Position numbers and translations under genes: made by a program. Shown in pieces: positions 46,774-54,588 of a DNA stretch of 64,000 bases. A model generated the notes under the pieces. That model saw only the letters and a program-made list of their open reading frames with translations. It was not told the DNA's origin and searched no databases. Each line of letters begins with the position of its first letter. Position 1 is the stretch's first letter. Origin of the DNA: Peribacillus simplex (GTDB lineage: Bacteria > Bacillota > Bacilli > Bacillales > DSM-1321); assembly GCF_030123325.1 (NCBI RefSeq), contig NZ_CP126106.1, positions 4,244,001-4,308,000 on the forward strand, in the 5' to 3' direction.

Positions 46774-48186
46774 TTATTTAGCCAATTCATGAATGGCACG
46801 TGCATAAATGGACGTAGCCTTAAGCATATCTTCAATATCAATATATTCATCTTTCTGATGTGCAATGTCTTCGCTTCCAGGGAAAAGCGGGCCAAATGCA
46901 ACGCCTTCTTTCAATGAACGGGCGTATGTGCCGCCGCCAATCGAAAGGAGTTCAGCTTTATCACCTGTCTCCGCTTCATAAACTTCCTGCAACGTCTTGA
47001 TCAAGAAGCTTTCACTGTCCACAAAATGTGGAGTTGAATGCGAATTGGTCTTCACTTTCAAATTATATGCCGCAAGTCTTTCCTCCAATGCCGCCTTTTG
47101 CTGTTCCCACTCAAACGTCACCGGATAACGCATGCTGAAACCAATCGAGCTGTCGCCTTGTTTAGAATAATGGAAAACGCCGGCATTGACCGTCAATTCT
47201 CCTGTTTGCTCATCCGAATAAGCCACACCCAAATTATTTCCGCGGGAATCTTCAAACAAACGATCCTTTATGAAAGTGAAGTAGGCTTTCGCATGCGGAT
47301 CAAGAGTAAGATCAGCTAAAAATACGGCTAAATGCAGACCTGCATTCTTTCCATTTTTCGGTTCCATCGCGTGTGCCGAGACTCCGATCATTTCAAGCAG
47401 CACTTGATTTTTTTGCGGAACTGCTTGGCCCCTCAATGAGTATTTTTGCAAATAATCCTGATAGTTTGCCGCCACTTCAGCAGGGTTGGCCGCTTCCACA
47501 ATGGCCGTAGCAAAATCCGGTACCATATTCGTCCTTCGACCTGAAGAAAATTCCATAACATTCACTTCAGAGTTCGTGCCATTTCCTGCATCGGCAGGGT
47601 GTATAACCGAGAAATCCCAAATTCCTTTTTCCGCACTGATGATCGGGAAGTCAGCATCTGGTGCGAAGCCGATCGAGGGCATTTCCTCCACTTCAAAGTA
47701 CCGGTCAACGCAGCGCCAGTTCGATTCTTCATCGGTTCCAATGATCATCCTCACACGTTTGTTCAAAGGTTCTCCTAGCTCCCGGACCAGCTTCATCGCA
47801 TGATAGGCAGCCATCGTCGGCCCTTTATCATCGATTGCCCCGCGAGCATATATGCGGCCATTGCGGATTTCAGCACCGAACGGATCCGAACTCCAGCCAT
47901 CTCCCTCAGGTACCACGTCGACATGGCATAATATCCCGATTAACTCCTCGCCTTCACCCATTTCGATATGACCAGCGACATTATCGACATTCTTAACAGT
48001 AAAACCATCTTTTTCGCCTAATTGAAGCATGAAATCAAGCGCTTCCTTCACACCTTTACCGAATGGGGCCTCCTCTGTCGGATCTTCTTCATCCAATACA
48101 CTTTTTATTTTCAATAAGTTTTGTGTGTCCAGTAATAGGTCCATTTTCCGTTTTTCAACTTCTTCTCGCCAATTCAATTCACTCAA
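46774..48186 (-). CDS. pepV: Dipeptidase PepV (M20A)
   Basis: This 470-residue dinuclear zinc peptidase splits a broad set of dipeptides. Metal motifs: CHVDVVPEGDGWSSDPFG, RGAIDDKGPT and GTDEESNWRC, with the PepV-type inserted lid domain between them, and GGGTYARSL near the C terminus. It forms an operon with dat. A GAGGAG ribosome site lies before the ATG. Confidence 0.94.
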   Translation of the reverse strand: MSELNWREEVEKRKMDLLLDTQNLLKIKSVLDEEDPTEEAPFGKGVKEALDFMLQLGEKDGFTVKNVDNVAGHIEMGEGEELIGILCHVDVVPEGDGWSSDPFGAEIRNGRIYARGAIDDKGPTMAAYHAMKLVRELGEPLNKRVRMIIGTDEESNWRCVDRYFEVEEMPSIGFAPDADFPIISAEKGIWDFSVIHPADAGNGTNSEVNVMEFSSGRRTNMVPDFATAIVEAANPAEVAANYQDYLQKYSLRGQAVPQKNQVLLEMIGVSAHAMEPKNGKNAGLHLAVFLADLTLDPHAKAYFTFIKDRLFEDSRGNNLGVAYSDEQTGELTVNAGVFHYSKQGDSSIGFSMRYPVTFEWEQQKAALEERLAAYNLKVKTNSHSTPHFVDSESFLIKTLQEVYEAETGDKAELLSIGGGTYARSLKEGVAFGPLFPGSEDIAHQKDEYIDIEDMLKATSIYARAIHELAK

Positions 48187-48345
48187 AATACGACAACTCC
48201 TCTTTTATATATATTTTTCATTTTATCACTTTTACTACCTGATTCGCCAAGCGTTGCTACCTATTCTTCGTATTCCCGTATTATCGCCAACATCAAACTA
48301 CCGATAAAATTCCCTGCATTTTAAAAAAACACCCTCTTTTATTAA

Positions 48346-48470
48346 GGCTGTTTTCGCATACTTTGTTGCTATTCACCAAGTAATGCGGTGTGGTTGATTT
48401 CCCCTCCAGATGCTCCCGCAGGAGTCTCGCACTTCCGCTTCGTTTTAAAAACAACAATCTTTACGAAAAG
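48346..48470 (-). repeat. Dispersed MITE-like stem-loop repeat (copy 4, internally deleted)
   Basis: On the minus strand it begins TTTTCGTAAAGATTGTTGTT and ends AAAGTATGCGAAAACAGCC, the same ends as the copy at 53.2 kb. The centre is reduced to GCGGAAGTGCGAGACTCC joined directly to TCTGGAGGGGAAATCAACC. It keeps the segment CCGCATTACTTGGTGAATAG that copy 3 has lost. It lies between pepV and the MATE gene. Confidence 0.75.
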
Positions 48471-48478
48471 AGATTTTA

Positions 48479-49816
48479 TTAAAAAGAAGATGATTTCATT
48501 AGTCTATCGGCATCCATAAGCTTTGCCACTTTTCGGTTCAGCCTTGGGATGTATAGAGCTAAGAATACGGAACGTCCTAAACTGAAAGCCAGGAATGCAA
48601 GCCATAATCCATGATTGCCATGATTGCTGACCGCTGTGAATTGGACAAGTAGAAAAGCGAATAGTGCAAGGAGCATTGAGTTCCTTACTGGAACGGCTTC
48701 TGTGGCACCGGTAAACACTCCATAAAAAATGAGTCCGATAAAGGCACTGAATGGGAATAGGACTATCCAAAGTCCATATTCATGGGCAAGTTCGATGACG
48801 CCGGGAATGTCCGTGAAAAGGAGAATGACCCTATCGCTGAATAGATAGTAAGATGCGGCAAGTATGAACGAAGCATACAAGCCCCACCGCGCCGATAGTG
48901 AGAGTGTTTTTTTATAAAGGTTTATATCTCTCGAACCAATCGCCTTCCCGACCAGAAGACTCGACGCGTTCGCGAAGCCATCAAAGCAATAGGCCATCAG
49001 GTAATGGATTTGAATGAGTACGGCATTGGCCGCCAGTGTCTCTGTCCCGAAAGTGGCTCCCTTGGCCGTAAAAAGATTGAAAACCGTGATCAGGCAAATG
49101 GTCCTGATGAATAAATCCCTGTTGACCACCATCATTTTTTTCAAGGAAGCCCGATCGAACCCCTCCCGGAATGAAAATGAATCCGGTACGTTAACCGCTT
49201 TCCGGATGACCCATAGGCCCAGTAAAAAAGCGGAAATTTCTGATATCAATGAAGCGGCAGCAACCCCTGATACAGACCACGAAAAGCCATTTACAAAAAC
49301 GAGGCATAAGACAATATTGATCACGTTCATGAAAACTTGAATGAACAAAGATGTTTTTATCCTGGATTTCCCGATTAACCAGCCTAAGATGACATAGTTC
49401 AATAATGCAAAAGGTGCCCCCCATATCCTGATGCCGAAATAATCCGCGGCAAAGGCGGAAACGTCCGATTCCGGACCGATTGCACCTAACGAGATATTCA
49501 AAATGGGTTTTTGGATCACGATAAAAAGCAGGCCGATGATCGCTGCAATGAAAAAAGGCCGAATCAAGGCCATCAGGCTTTGCTTTTCATCCCGTGCCCC
49601 CTCCGCTTGTGCAGCAAAGGCAGATGTACTGACCCGCAGAAAACCAAAAAGCCAATACATCGTATTAAAAATTATCGTTCCGACAGCCACCCCGCCAATA
49701 TAAGCGGGATCACTCAACTTTCCAACCACAGCCGTATCGACCGCACCGAGCAAGGGCGTACTCATCGTCGAAATCGTAAGCGGGATGGCCAGGGAAAGAT
49801 ACATTCTGTTATTCAT
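48479..49816 (-). CDS. MATE-family multidrug/toxin exporter (DinF type)
   Basis: This 445-residue protein has about twelve membrane segments and the MATE pattern: LAIPLTISTMSTPLLGAVDTAVVG in helix 1 and GFLRVSTSAFAAQAEGA after helix 2, as in the DinF branch. It should export cationic compounds using a Na+ or H+ gradient. The start at 49816 (MNNRMYLSLA) follows AGGAGG. Neighbours give no substrate clue. Confidence 0.9.
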   Translation of the reverse strand: MNNRMYLSLAIPLTISTMSTPLLGAVDTAVVGKLSDPAYIGGVAVGTIIFNTMYWLFGFLRVSTSAFAAQAEGARDEKQSLMALIRPFFIAAIIGLLFIVIQKPILNISLGAIGPESDVSAFAADYFGIRIWGAPFALLNYVILGWLIGKSRIKTSLFIQVFMNVINIVLCLVFVNGFSWSVSGVAAASLISEISAFLLGLWVIRKAVNVPDSFSFREGFDRASLKKMMVVNRDLFIRTICLITVFNLFTAKGATFGTETLAANAVLIQIHYLMAYCFDGFANASSLLVGKAIGSRDINLYKKTLSLSARWGLYASFILAASYYLFSDRVILLFTDIPGVIELAHEYGLWIVLFPFSAFIGLIFYGVFTGATEAVPVRNSMLLALFAFLLVQFTAVSNHGNHGLWLAFLAFSLGRSVFLALYIPRLNRKVAKLMDADRLMKSSSF

Positions 49817-50279
49817 AAAATGATGACCTCCTATGTACATAAAAGTTCTGAAAAGCCAGAATTGGAATGGAGTTATAAAAATTTGTATTCAAAGTACAAA
49901 AAGATTGCAGTGTTCAATTTTAATCACTAGAATTGAACATATGGTGCTCCCGACATGCATGAGATGCCTCTACAAGATTACTTGTGAATTGTTTCAAATA
50001 GAACGGGTAAAACTATTTTGGATATGGATCATTTACGGTTTCAATATTAGAAGATTGAAAGATTGATACCGCTTTCAATCAGCATCAGTTATGGGAAGTC
50101 CATTTTTTCCACAGGCATACATGCACTTTTTATCCAGCAAGAAAAAGGAAATTCGGAAGCCGGAAAATAAAATGCTTGACGGATTTCCGAAGGAGTTATA
50201 GTATTGCTCGTTGATAATATCACTTTTGAACCATGCTTGAACATTTATTCATCGTTATAACAACTAATTAGGAGTGATC
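49817..50279. other. Intergenic region between the MATE and SDR genes
   Basis: About 460 AT-rich bases with both promoters expected here. No hairpin terminator, repeat copy or small gene with a ribosome site was recognised. Confidence 0.4.
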
Positions 50280-50282
50280 ATG

Positions 50283-51017
50283 ATGGGAAGATTAACTGAT
50301 AAAGTGGCCATTATCACTGGCGGAGCATCTGGTATGGGCAAGGAAATGGTGGACCTATTCACAAAAGAAGGAGCACAAGTCATTGCTGCTGATATCAATG
50401 AAAAAGCTGTAGCTGCTGTGAATGAACTGGATAATGTCCATGGAACTGTACTTGATGTATCTTCAGACGAAAGCTGGAAAAAGGTGACGAATGAAGTTAT
50501 CGCTAAATTTGGCAAAATCGACATTTTGGTAAACAATGCCGGTATCTCAACAGAAAAAGGCATCAACGATACAACATTGGCCGATTGGCAGCTAATGTTA
50601 AGCATCAATGGATTTGGACCATTCCTTGGAATGAAACACGTTGTTCCTCACATGGCTAAAGAAGGTAAAGGCGCAGTTGTAAACATTTCTTCCTTCACCG
50701 CTCAAATCGGAATGGGCTTAAACTCTTACTCAGCTTCAAAAGGTGCCGTTCGTGCTATTTCCAGGGCTGCCGCAACGCAATATGGCCGCATGGGCGTCCG
50801 TGTCAATGCCGTATTCCCTGGTATCATCGAAACACCAATGACTCAAAAATTAGAAGAGTCAAAAGAGTTAGTCAACCAAATGATCAAAGCAACTCCATTA
50901 CAACGTTTGGGTCAGCCGGCGGATATTGCAAATGCCGTGCTTTATCTAGCATCCGATGAAGCTTCATATGTAACTGGTGCAGAGCTTGTCATCGACGGCG
51001 GATACTCAGCTCAATAA
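50283..51017 (+). CDS. Short-chain dehydrogenase/reductase
   Basis: This roughly 244-residue classical SDR has the NAD(P)-binding TGGASGMGKE motif at the N terminus, NNAG and the catalytic YSASK (Tyr and Lys, about 152-156). The C-terminal sequence LASDEASYVTGAELVIDGGYSAQ is typical of 3-oxoacyl-ACP reductase/glucose dehydrogenase-like members. An acidic residue after the second beta strand (AADINE) suggests preference for NAD. The substrate is unknown. AGGAGTG precedes the ATGs at 50280 and 50283. Monocistronic. Confidence 0.9.
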   Translation: MGRLTDKVAIITGGASGMGKEMVDLFTKEGAQVIAADINEKAVAAVNELDNVHGTVLDVSSDESWKKVTNEVIAKFGKIDILVNNAGISTEKGINDTTLADWQLMLSINGFGPFLGMKHVVPHMAKEGKGAVVNISSFTAQIGMGLNSYSASKGAVRAISRAAATQYGRMGVRVNAVFPGIIETPMTQKLEESKELVNQMIKATPLQRLGQPADIANAVLYLASDEASYVTGAELVIDGGYSAQ

Positions 51018-51036
51018 TTATAAGCAGAAGAAATGG

Positions 51037-51073
51037 AAAATCCCGTTTCTAAAGATCCAGAAACGGGATTTTC
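51037..51073 (+). terminator. Bidirectional terminator SDR/DedA
   Basis: AAAATCCCGTTTCT / AGAAACGGGATTTT stem between converging genes. Confidence 0.85.
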
Positions 51074-51109
51074 TGATTCCAATAAAGAAATTTGGTAAGT
51101 TGAAATGAG

Positions 51110-51595
51110 TTACGTTAAAACACCAATGAAATAACCAAAAGTCGTAAATACCAAACACCAGCTGAAAGCCCCTGCTCCTGCAAAGATAAAGTACTTTCGT
51201 TTCCCCATTCCATTCATCCCGGAAATGTAACTGGCGAAGTGACGGACTCCTGGGATGAAATAGGCTATGATAATGGTCCAAGGACCGTATTTATTGAACC
51301 ATTGCTCCAATCTCTCCAACCTCGCGGGGGTCATTTTGATCCACTTGCCATGCTTCCTCAAAAAAGGCTTCCCCACCTTTTTTCCGATGAAATAACTGAC
51401 AAGCATCCCGGATATCGACCCAAGGAAACTGACAAGGAATGCTCCCTGGACATTCAAAACGGAAATGGAGGACAAATAGCCGACAAAAGTCATCATGAAC
51501 TCATCAGGTACCGGCAAGCCAATAATCCCAATGGCCAACAGTCCATATATCGCAAAATAACCATAGTTTGATATTAAATCTTTTACTATATCCAT
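51110..51595 (-). CDS. DedA-family (VTT domain) membrane protein
   Basis: This 161-residue protein has several membrane helices and the DedA signatures PVPDEFMMTFVGYLSS and FIPGVRHFASYISGMNGM. DedA proteins flip polyprenyl phosphate or phospholipid carriers. It is shorter than the usual roughly 200 residues at the C terminus, ending after the third conserved region (TTFGYFIGVLT). No frameshift was seen. Confidence 0.87.
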   Translation of the reverse strand: MDIVKDLISNYGYFAIYGLLAIGIIGLPVPDEFMMTFVGYLSSISVLNVQGAFLVSFLGSISGMLVSYFIGKKVGKPFLRKHGKWIKMTPARLERLEQWFNKYGPWTIIIAYFIPGVRHFASYISGMNGMGKRKYFIFAGAGAFSWCLVFTTFGYFIGVLT

Positions 51596-51823
51596 CTAAA
51601 GTACTCCATCTCAGCACCCTATTTTAAAGTAATCCATTTTCTTATGCGGGCCTGGGTAACGTGATTACTCCTTTTTAATAGGATAACCTAATTTAACCCA
51701 AATGAGTGGGTTTTCATAAAAAAAATAGAAAAAAAAGAAGAATGGACACGTTTTTTGTTGAAATGCCTGTATGATCATGCTAATCGAAGTTCCTCTTTAC
51801 GGAAATGAAAAAACGGCAACAAT

Positions 51824-51851
51824 AAAGCGGACTCTATACCTGAGTCCGCTT
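51824..51851 (-). terminator. Signal peptidase gene terminator
   Basis: AAGCGGACTC / GAGTCCGCTT stem with an eight-base loop, just past the stop. Confidence 0.8.
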
Positions 51852-51855
51852 CTTC

Positions 51856-52404
51856 TTAATTAACTAGCTTTATTTCATTAATTGGCCAATACACAAGATT
51901 CGCCTTGCCTACAATTTCATCGACGGAAATCGTGCCTATTTCACGACTATCCAAACTATTTTGGCGATTGTCCCCCATAAGGAACAACTGGCCTTCCGGC
52001 ACTGTCATGCTGCCTGTTAAATCTTCTAGCTTGAAGGATTCAGTAAGCGGCACCCCTGCCATCTGATTCTTATATTTGTCCAAGTAAGGTTCTTCATAAG
52101 CTTTCCCATTAATATAAAGCGTATCATCTTTATATTCAATATGGTCACCTGGCAGACCGATAACCCTTTTTATATAATCTTTATCTACCGTTGCATGAAA
52201 AACGACAATATCAAACCGGTCTATATTATCAATATTCGTTCCAAACTTGGTAAGAACAATTCTCTCGTGGTCTTGCAGAGTCGGCATCATTGACTCACCG
52301 TCCACGACAATCGGTGCAAAAATATACGTTCGAATTAAAAAAGCTAGAATGACTGCAATCAATATCGCCTTTATCCATGAAAAAACTTCTTTTCTTTTTT
52401 CCAA
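51856..52404 (-). CDS. Type I signal peptidase (SipS-like)
   Basis: This 182-residue membrane-bound Ser/Lys protease cleaves signal peptides from exported proteins. One N-terminal membrane segment (about 10-30) is followed by the catalytic serine 38 in GESMMPTL, lysine 79 in DYIKRVIGLPGD and the GDNRQNSLDSREIG box. The TTG start at 52404 follows GAGGGACT. Which of the several Bacillus sip paralogues it is cannot be told. Confidence 0.94.
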   Translation of the reverse strand: MEKRKEVFSWIKAILIAVILAFLIRTYIFAPIVVDGESMMPTLQDHERIVLTKFGTNIDNIDRFDIVVFHATVDKDYIKRVIGLPGDHIEYKDDTLYINGKAYEEPYLDKYKNQMAGVPLTESFKLEDLTGSMTVPEGQLFLMGDNRQNSLDSREIGTISVDEIVGKANLVYWPINEIKLVN

Positions 52405-52498
52405 TCGAAGTCCCTCTCTCTATTTTTTATTCATGTCATTATATCATAATCCTTTAATGATCACGTCATACAAATACCTGCATTTTACACATTAACAA

Positions 52499-52882
52499 TT
52501 ACTTCCATTTTTCATACTGGATTTCGATGCTTTCCAACTCTATTTCCCTGCGCTGCATTGTGGCTGGACAAATCGCATTATATGTACGGACTTTCTCATT
52601 TATCTCATCCATTTGTTTCATTAATTCAGATTCCGTTCCATTCATTTTTTTCAATTGAACCAATCCGGATAGCTCTTCCCGAATTTCCTTTTGCCATTTT
52701 ATCCAAAGCGGAAGGTATCCGGCATTCTTGGCCTTCGTCAAGAAGTTGTCATATATATTTCCCGATAGCGCCGACTCCGGAAGCGGTTTTCCAAAGCCAG
52801 GATTATTCTTCAGCCCTCCGTCCCTTTCATATTCCTTAAAAATCTGATCCATCCAGTTCACATGCCCGTGTTCTTTGCCCAT
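52499..52882 (-). CDS. DUF1992 (DnaJ-homologue subfamily C member 28-like) protein
   Basis: This 127-residue soluble protein has the DUF1992 pattern: MDQIFKEYERDGGLKNNPGFGKPLP followed by a helical region with NAGYLPLWIKWQKEIREEL and a C-terminal NAICPATMQRREIELESI. Function is unknown. The ATG at 52882 (MGKEHGH) is better spaced from AGGGGGA than the ATG two codons earlier. Confidence 0.82.
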   Translation of the reverse strand: MGKEHGHVNWMDQIFKEYERDGGLKNNPGFGKPLPESALSGNIYDNFLTKAKNAGYLPLWIKWQKEIREELSGLVQLKKMNGTESELMKQMDEINEKVRTYNAICPATMQRREIELESIEIQYEKWK

Positions 52883-53154
52883 AAACATTCCCCCTTCAGA
52901 TCACCTTTAATTACATGTATTTACAATTATAACATTTTTATCAATATCCACTCCACCCTGGAGAAACAGTCGCTGAACACTTTCTACTATTATATATGCA
53001 CATCTTTCAGCCAAACACATTCAGGCAGCAAAAAAAAAGGATCCCCCCATTGCGTAACGGGTTCCCTTTTGAGGTGCAAACATTGCAAATCGCATCAAAT
53101 TTTTTGTCACTAATATCAAGGGAATTCCCTGATTAAATAACATCAAACGCAAAG

Positions 53155-53180
53155 AAGGGATAGCTTAATGGCTATCCCTT
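53155..53180 (-). terminator. Palindromic hairpin, probably a terminator
   Basis: AAGGGATAGC / GCTATCCCTT with a six-base loop between the DUF1992 gene and the repeat copy; the strand is uncertain. Confidence 0.55.
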
Positions 53181-53236
53181 AAATTCTCTATCGACTACCT
53201 TTAATTAAATAAATTTGTTGTCTATTTTTATAGCTC

Positions 53237-53450
53237 TTTTTCGTAAAGATTGTTGTTTTTAAAATGAAACGATTTAAGGTTGATTGGAGCGGAAGTGCGA
53301 GACTCCTGCGGGAGCAGCGGGACAGGTGAGACCCCACAGGCGTTTACGCCGAGGAGACTCACCGCCCGCCCCGCGGAAAGCGAGCATTGGAGGGGAAATC
53401 AACCACACCGCATTACTTGGTGAATAGCAACAAAGTATGCGAAAACAGCC
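53237..53450 (+). repeat. Dispersed MITE-like stem-loop repeat (copy 5, full-length form)
   Basis: This is the longest copy (about 214 bases). It starts TTTTTCGTAAAGATTG and ends AAAGTATGCGAAAACAGCC; the ends GCTCTTTTTCG and (complement) GGCTGTTTTCG form imperfect terminal inverted repeats. Nested inside is a second inverted pair, GGTTGATT and AATCAACC, enclosing a GC-rich segment with GTGAGACCCCACAGGCG / CGCCGAGGAGACTCAC that can fold into a long stem. No open frame with a ribosome site is present. It ends next to the HTH gene stop. Confidence 0.8.
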
Positions 53451-53455
53451 ATTTT

Positions 53456-53674
53456 TTATTGAGTGTCTTCGTCGCTTTTGTACTCCAAAATCTCACCTGG
53501 CTGACAATCCAAAGTCTTACATATCGCTTCTAATGTTGAAAAACGAACCGCTTTTGCTTTTCCATTTTTCAGAATGGAAAGATTGGCCATAGTAATTCCA
53601 ACCCTCTCCGAAAGCTCCGTTACGCTCATTTTTCGTTTTGCTAACATCACATCAATATTAATAATAATTGCCAT
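53456..53674 (-). CDS. Small HTH regulator, YozG-type (Cro/CI family)
   Basis: This 72-residue protein is almost only a Xre helix-turn-helix: MSVTELSERVGITMANLSILKNGKAKAVRFSTLEAICKTLDCQPGEILEY. It follows the DUF2975 gene with 10 bases between stop and start, a pair seen as yoaS-yozG in B. subtilis. It probably controls its own operon; a candidate operator lies upstream of the DUF2975 gene. The ATG at 53674 is chosen; a GTG three codons earlier overlaps the ribosome site. Confidence 0.87.
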   Translation of the reverse strand: MAIIINIDVMLAKRKMSVTELSERVGITMANLSILKNGKAKAVRFSTLEAICKTLDCQPGEILEYKSDEDTQ

Positions 53675-53684
53675 ATCCTCCACC

Positions 53685-54167
53685 TCAGACCGTCAAATCA
53701 TTTTCTGATTTTATGTTAATCGCTTCTTTTAAAAGCCGTTGGAGGACAGCGGCAAAAATGGCGATAACCATAGAGGCGAAAATAATGATCAATCCGATTG
53801 GTATGAAACTTGGAGGGTCAACTCTCTTCCCCATGAGATAGTAGAGCGGCATACCTAGCAGATACAAGGTACTGATTGTGATGGCACAGTATTTTATATT
53901 CTGTAATGCTTTTACCGATAATGCCGAGAACGCTTGGTTCTTATCAATATAGCTTAAAAGTTTAAAAGCCTGATACAGAGCAAAGTAAAAAGGAATCGCT
54001 GCTGCGTACATATCGATTAAAACGAGAAATTTCATATAAGCCATTTTTGGATATAATTCTCCAGCAAAATCCCCAATCTTAGGCACTAAAAATATGCACA
54101 AAGCGAGAATTGGGATTCCAATAAGAATAACAGCCATCTTCAAAAAGAGTGTTGTTCCTCGTTTCAT
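53685..54167 (-). CDS. DUF2975 membrane protein (YoaS-type)
   Basis: This 160-residue protein has four hydrophobic segments (about 10-32, 45-68, 95-115 and 123-147), typical of DUF2975. Function is unknown; these proteins occur with small HTH partners in many Firmicutes. It is first in a two-gene operon with the YozG-type regulator. Confidence 0.85.
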   Translation of the reverse strand: MKRGTTLFLKMAVILIGIPILALCIFLVPKIGDFAGELYPKMAYMKFLVLIDMYAAAIPFYFALYQAFKLLSYIDKNQAFSALSVKALQNIKYCAITISTLYLLGMPLYYLMGKRVDPPSFIPIGLIIIFASMVIAIFAAVLQRLLKEAINIKSENDLTV

Positions 54168-54199
54168 AAAGTCACCTCACTTATTTAATGTCAGTTTTG

Positions 54200-54229
54200 A
54201 CTTTACCACACGATTTATTGTTTTACAAT
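54200..54229 (-). promoter_or_regulatory. Promoter of the DUF2975/HTH operon with overlapping inverted repeat
   Basis: On the minus strand TTGTAA (54228-54223) and TAAAGT (54205-54200) are 17 bases apart. A perfect inverted repeat ATTGT-TTT-ACAAT (54217-54229) covers the -35 box, and a further ATTGTTTT lies just upstream. It is a candidate autoregulatory operator of the HTH protein. Confidence 0.5.
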
Positions 54230-54300
54230 AAATTAGTATTGTTTTTTATTATATTATTATTGTTATTAAAATATCCTTTTAATTTCGACAAAAATAAAAA

Positions 54301-54324
54301 GCATTTCTCATTACAAAGAAATGC
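54301..54324 (-). terminator. Second terminator-like hairpin between lytic transglycosylase and DUF2975 genes
   Basis: GCATTTCT / AGAAATGC stem followed on the minus strand by TTTTTATTTTT. The remaining sequence from 54230 to 54588 is AT-rich and otherwise featureless. Confidence 0.65.
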
Positions 54325-54527
54325 TTCTCCTTTAAAATGTTAAATTTACAACTTGTTCAACAAAACTTCCAAATAGTTTAATAAAGTAAATCAACAATGA
54401 AAGATAACAGAGCCTACTTAAAATAAATAAAATCCTTCGTAATTCACAGTTAAATTCGCACTGTACAATACTTATTTCCATATTCGAGAAAAAACATCAA
54501 AGAGTGTAGTAATATCAAGGAAATAAA

Positions 54528-54555
54528 AAACGTGAATTCATGTTTGAATTCACGG
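54528..54555 (-). terminator. Terminator after the lytic transglycosylase gene
   Basis: CGTGAATTCA / TGAATTCACG stem, followed by TTTTTTATTT on the minus strand. Confidence 0.8.
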
Positions 54556-54588
54556 TAAAAATGTATTGTGAAATTGACTTTATTCCTT

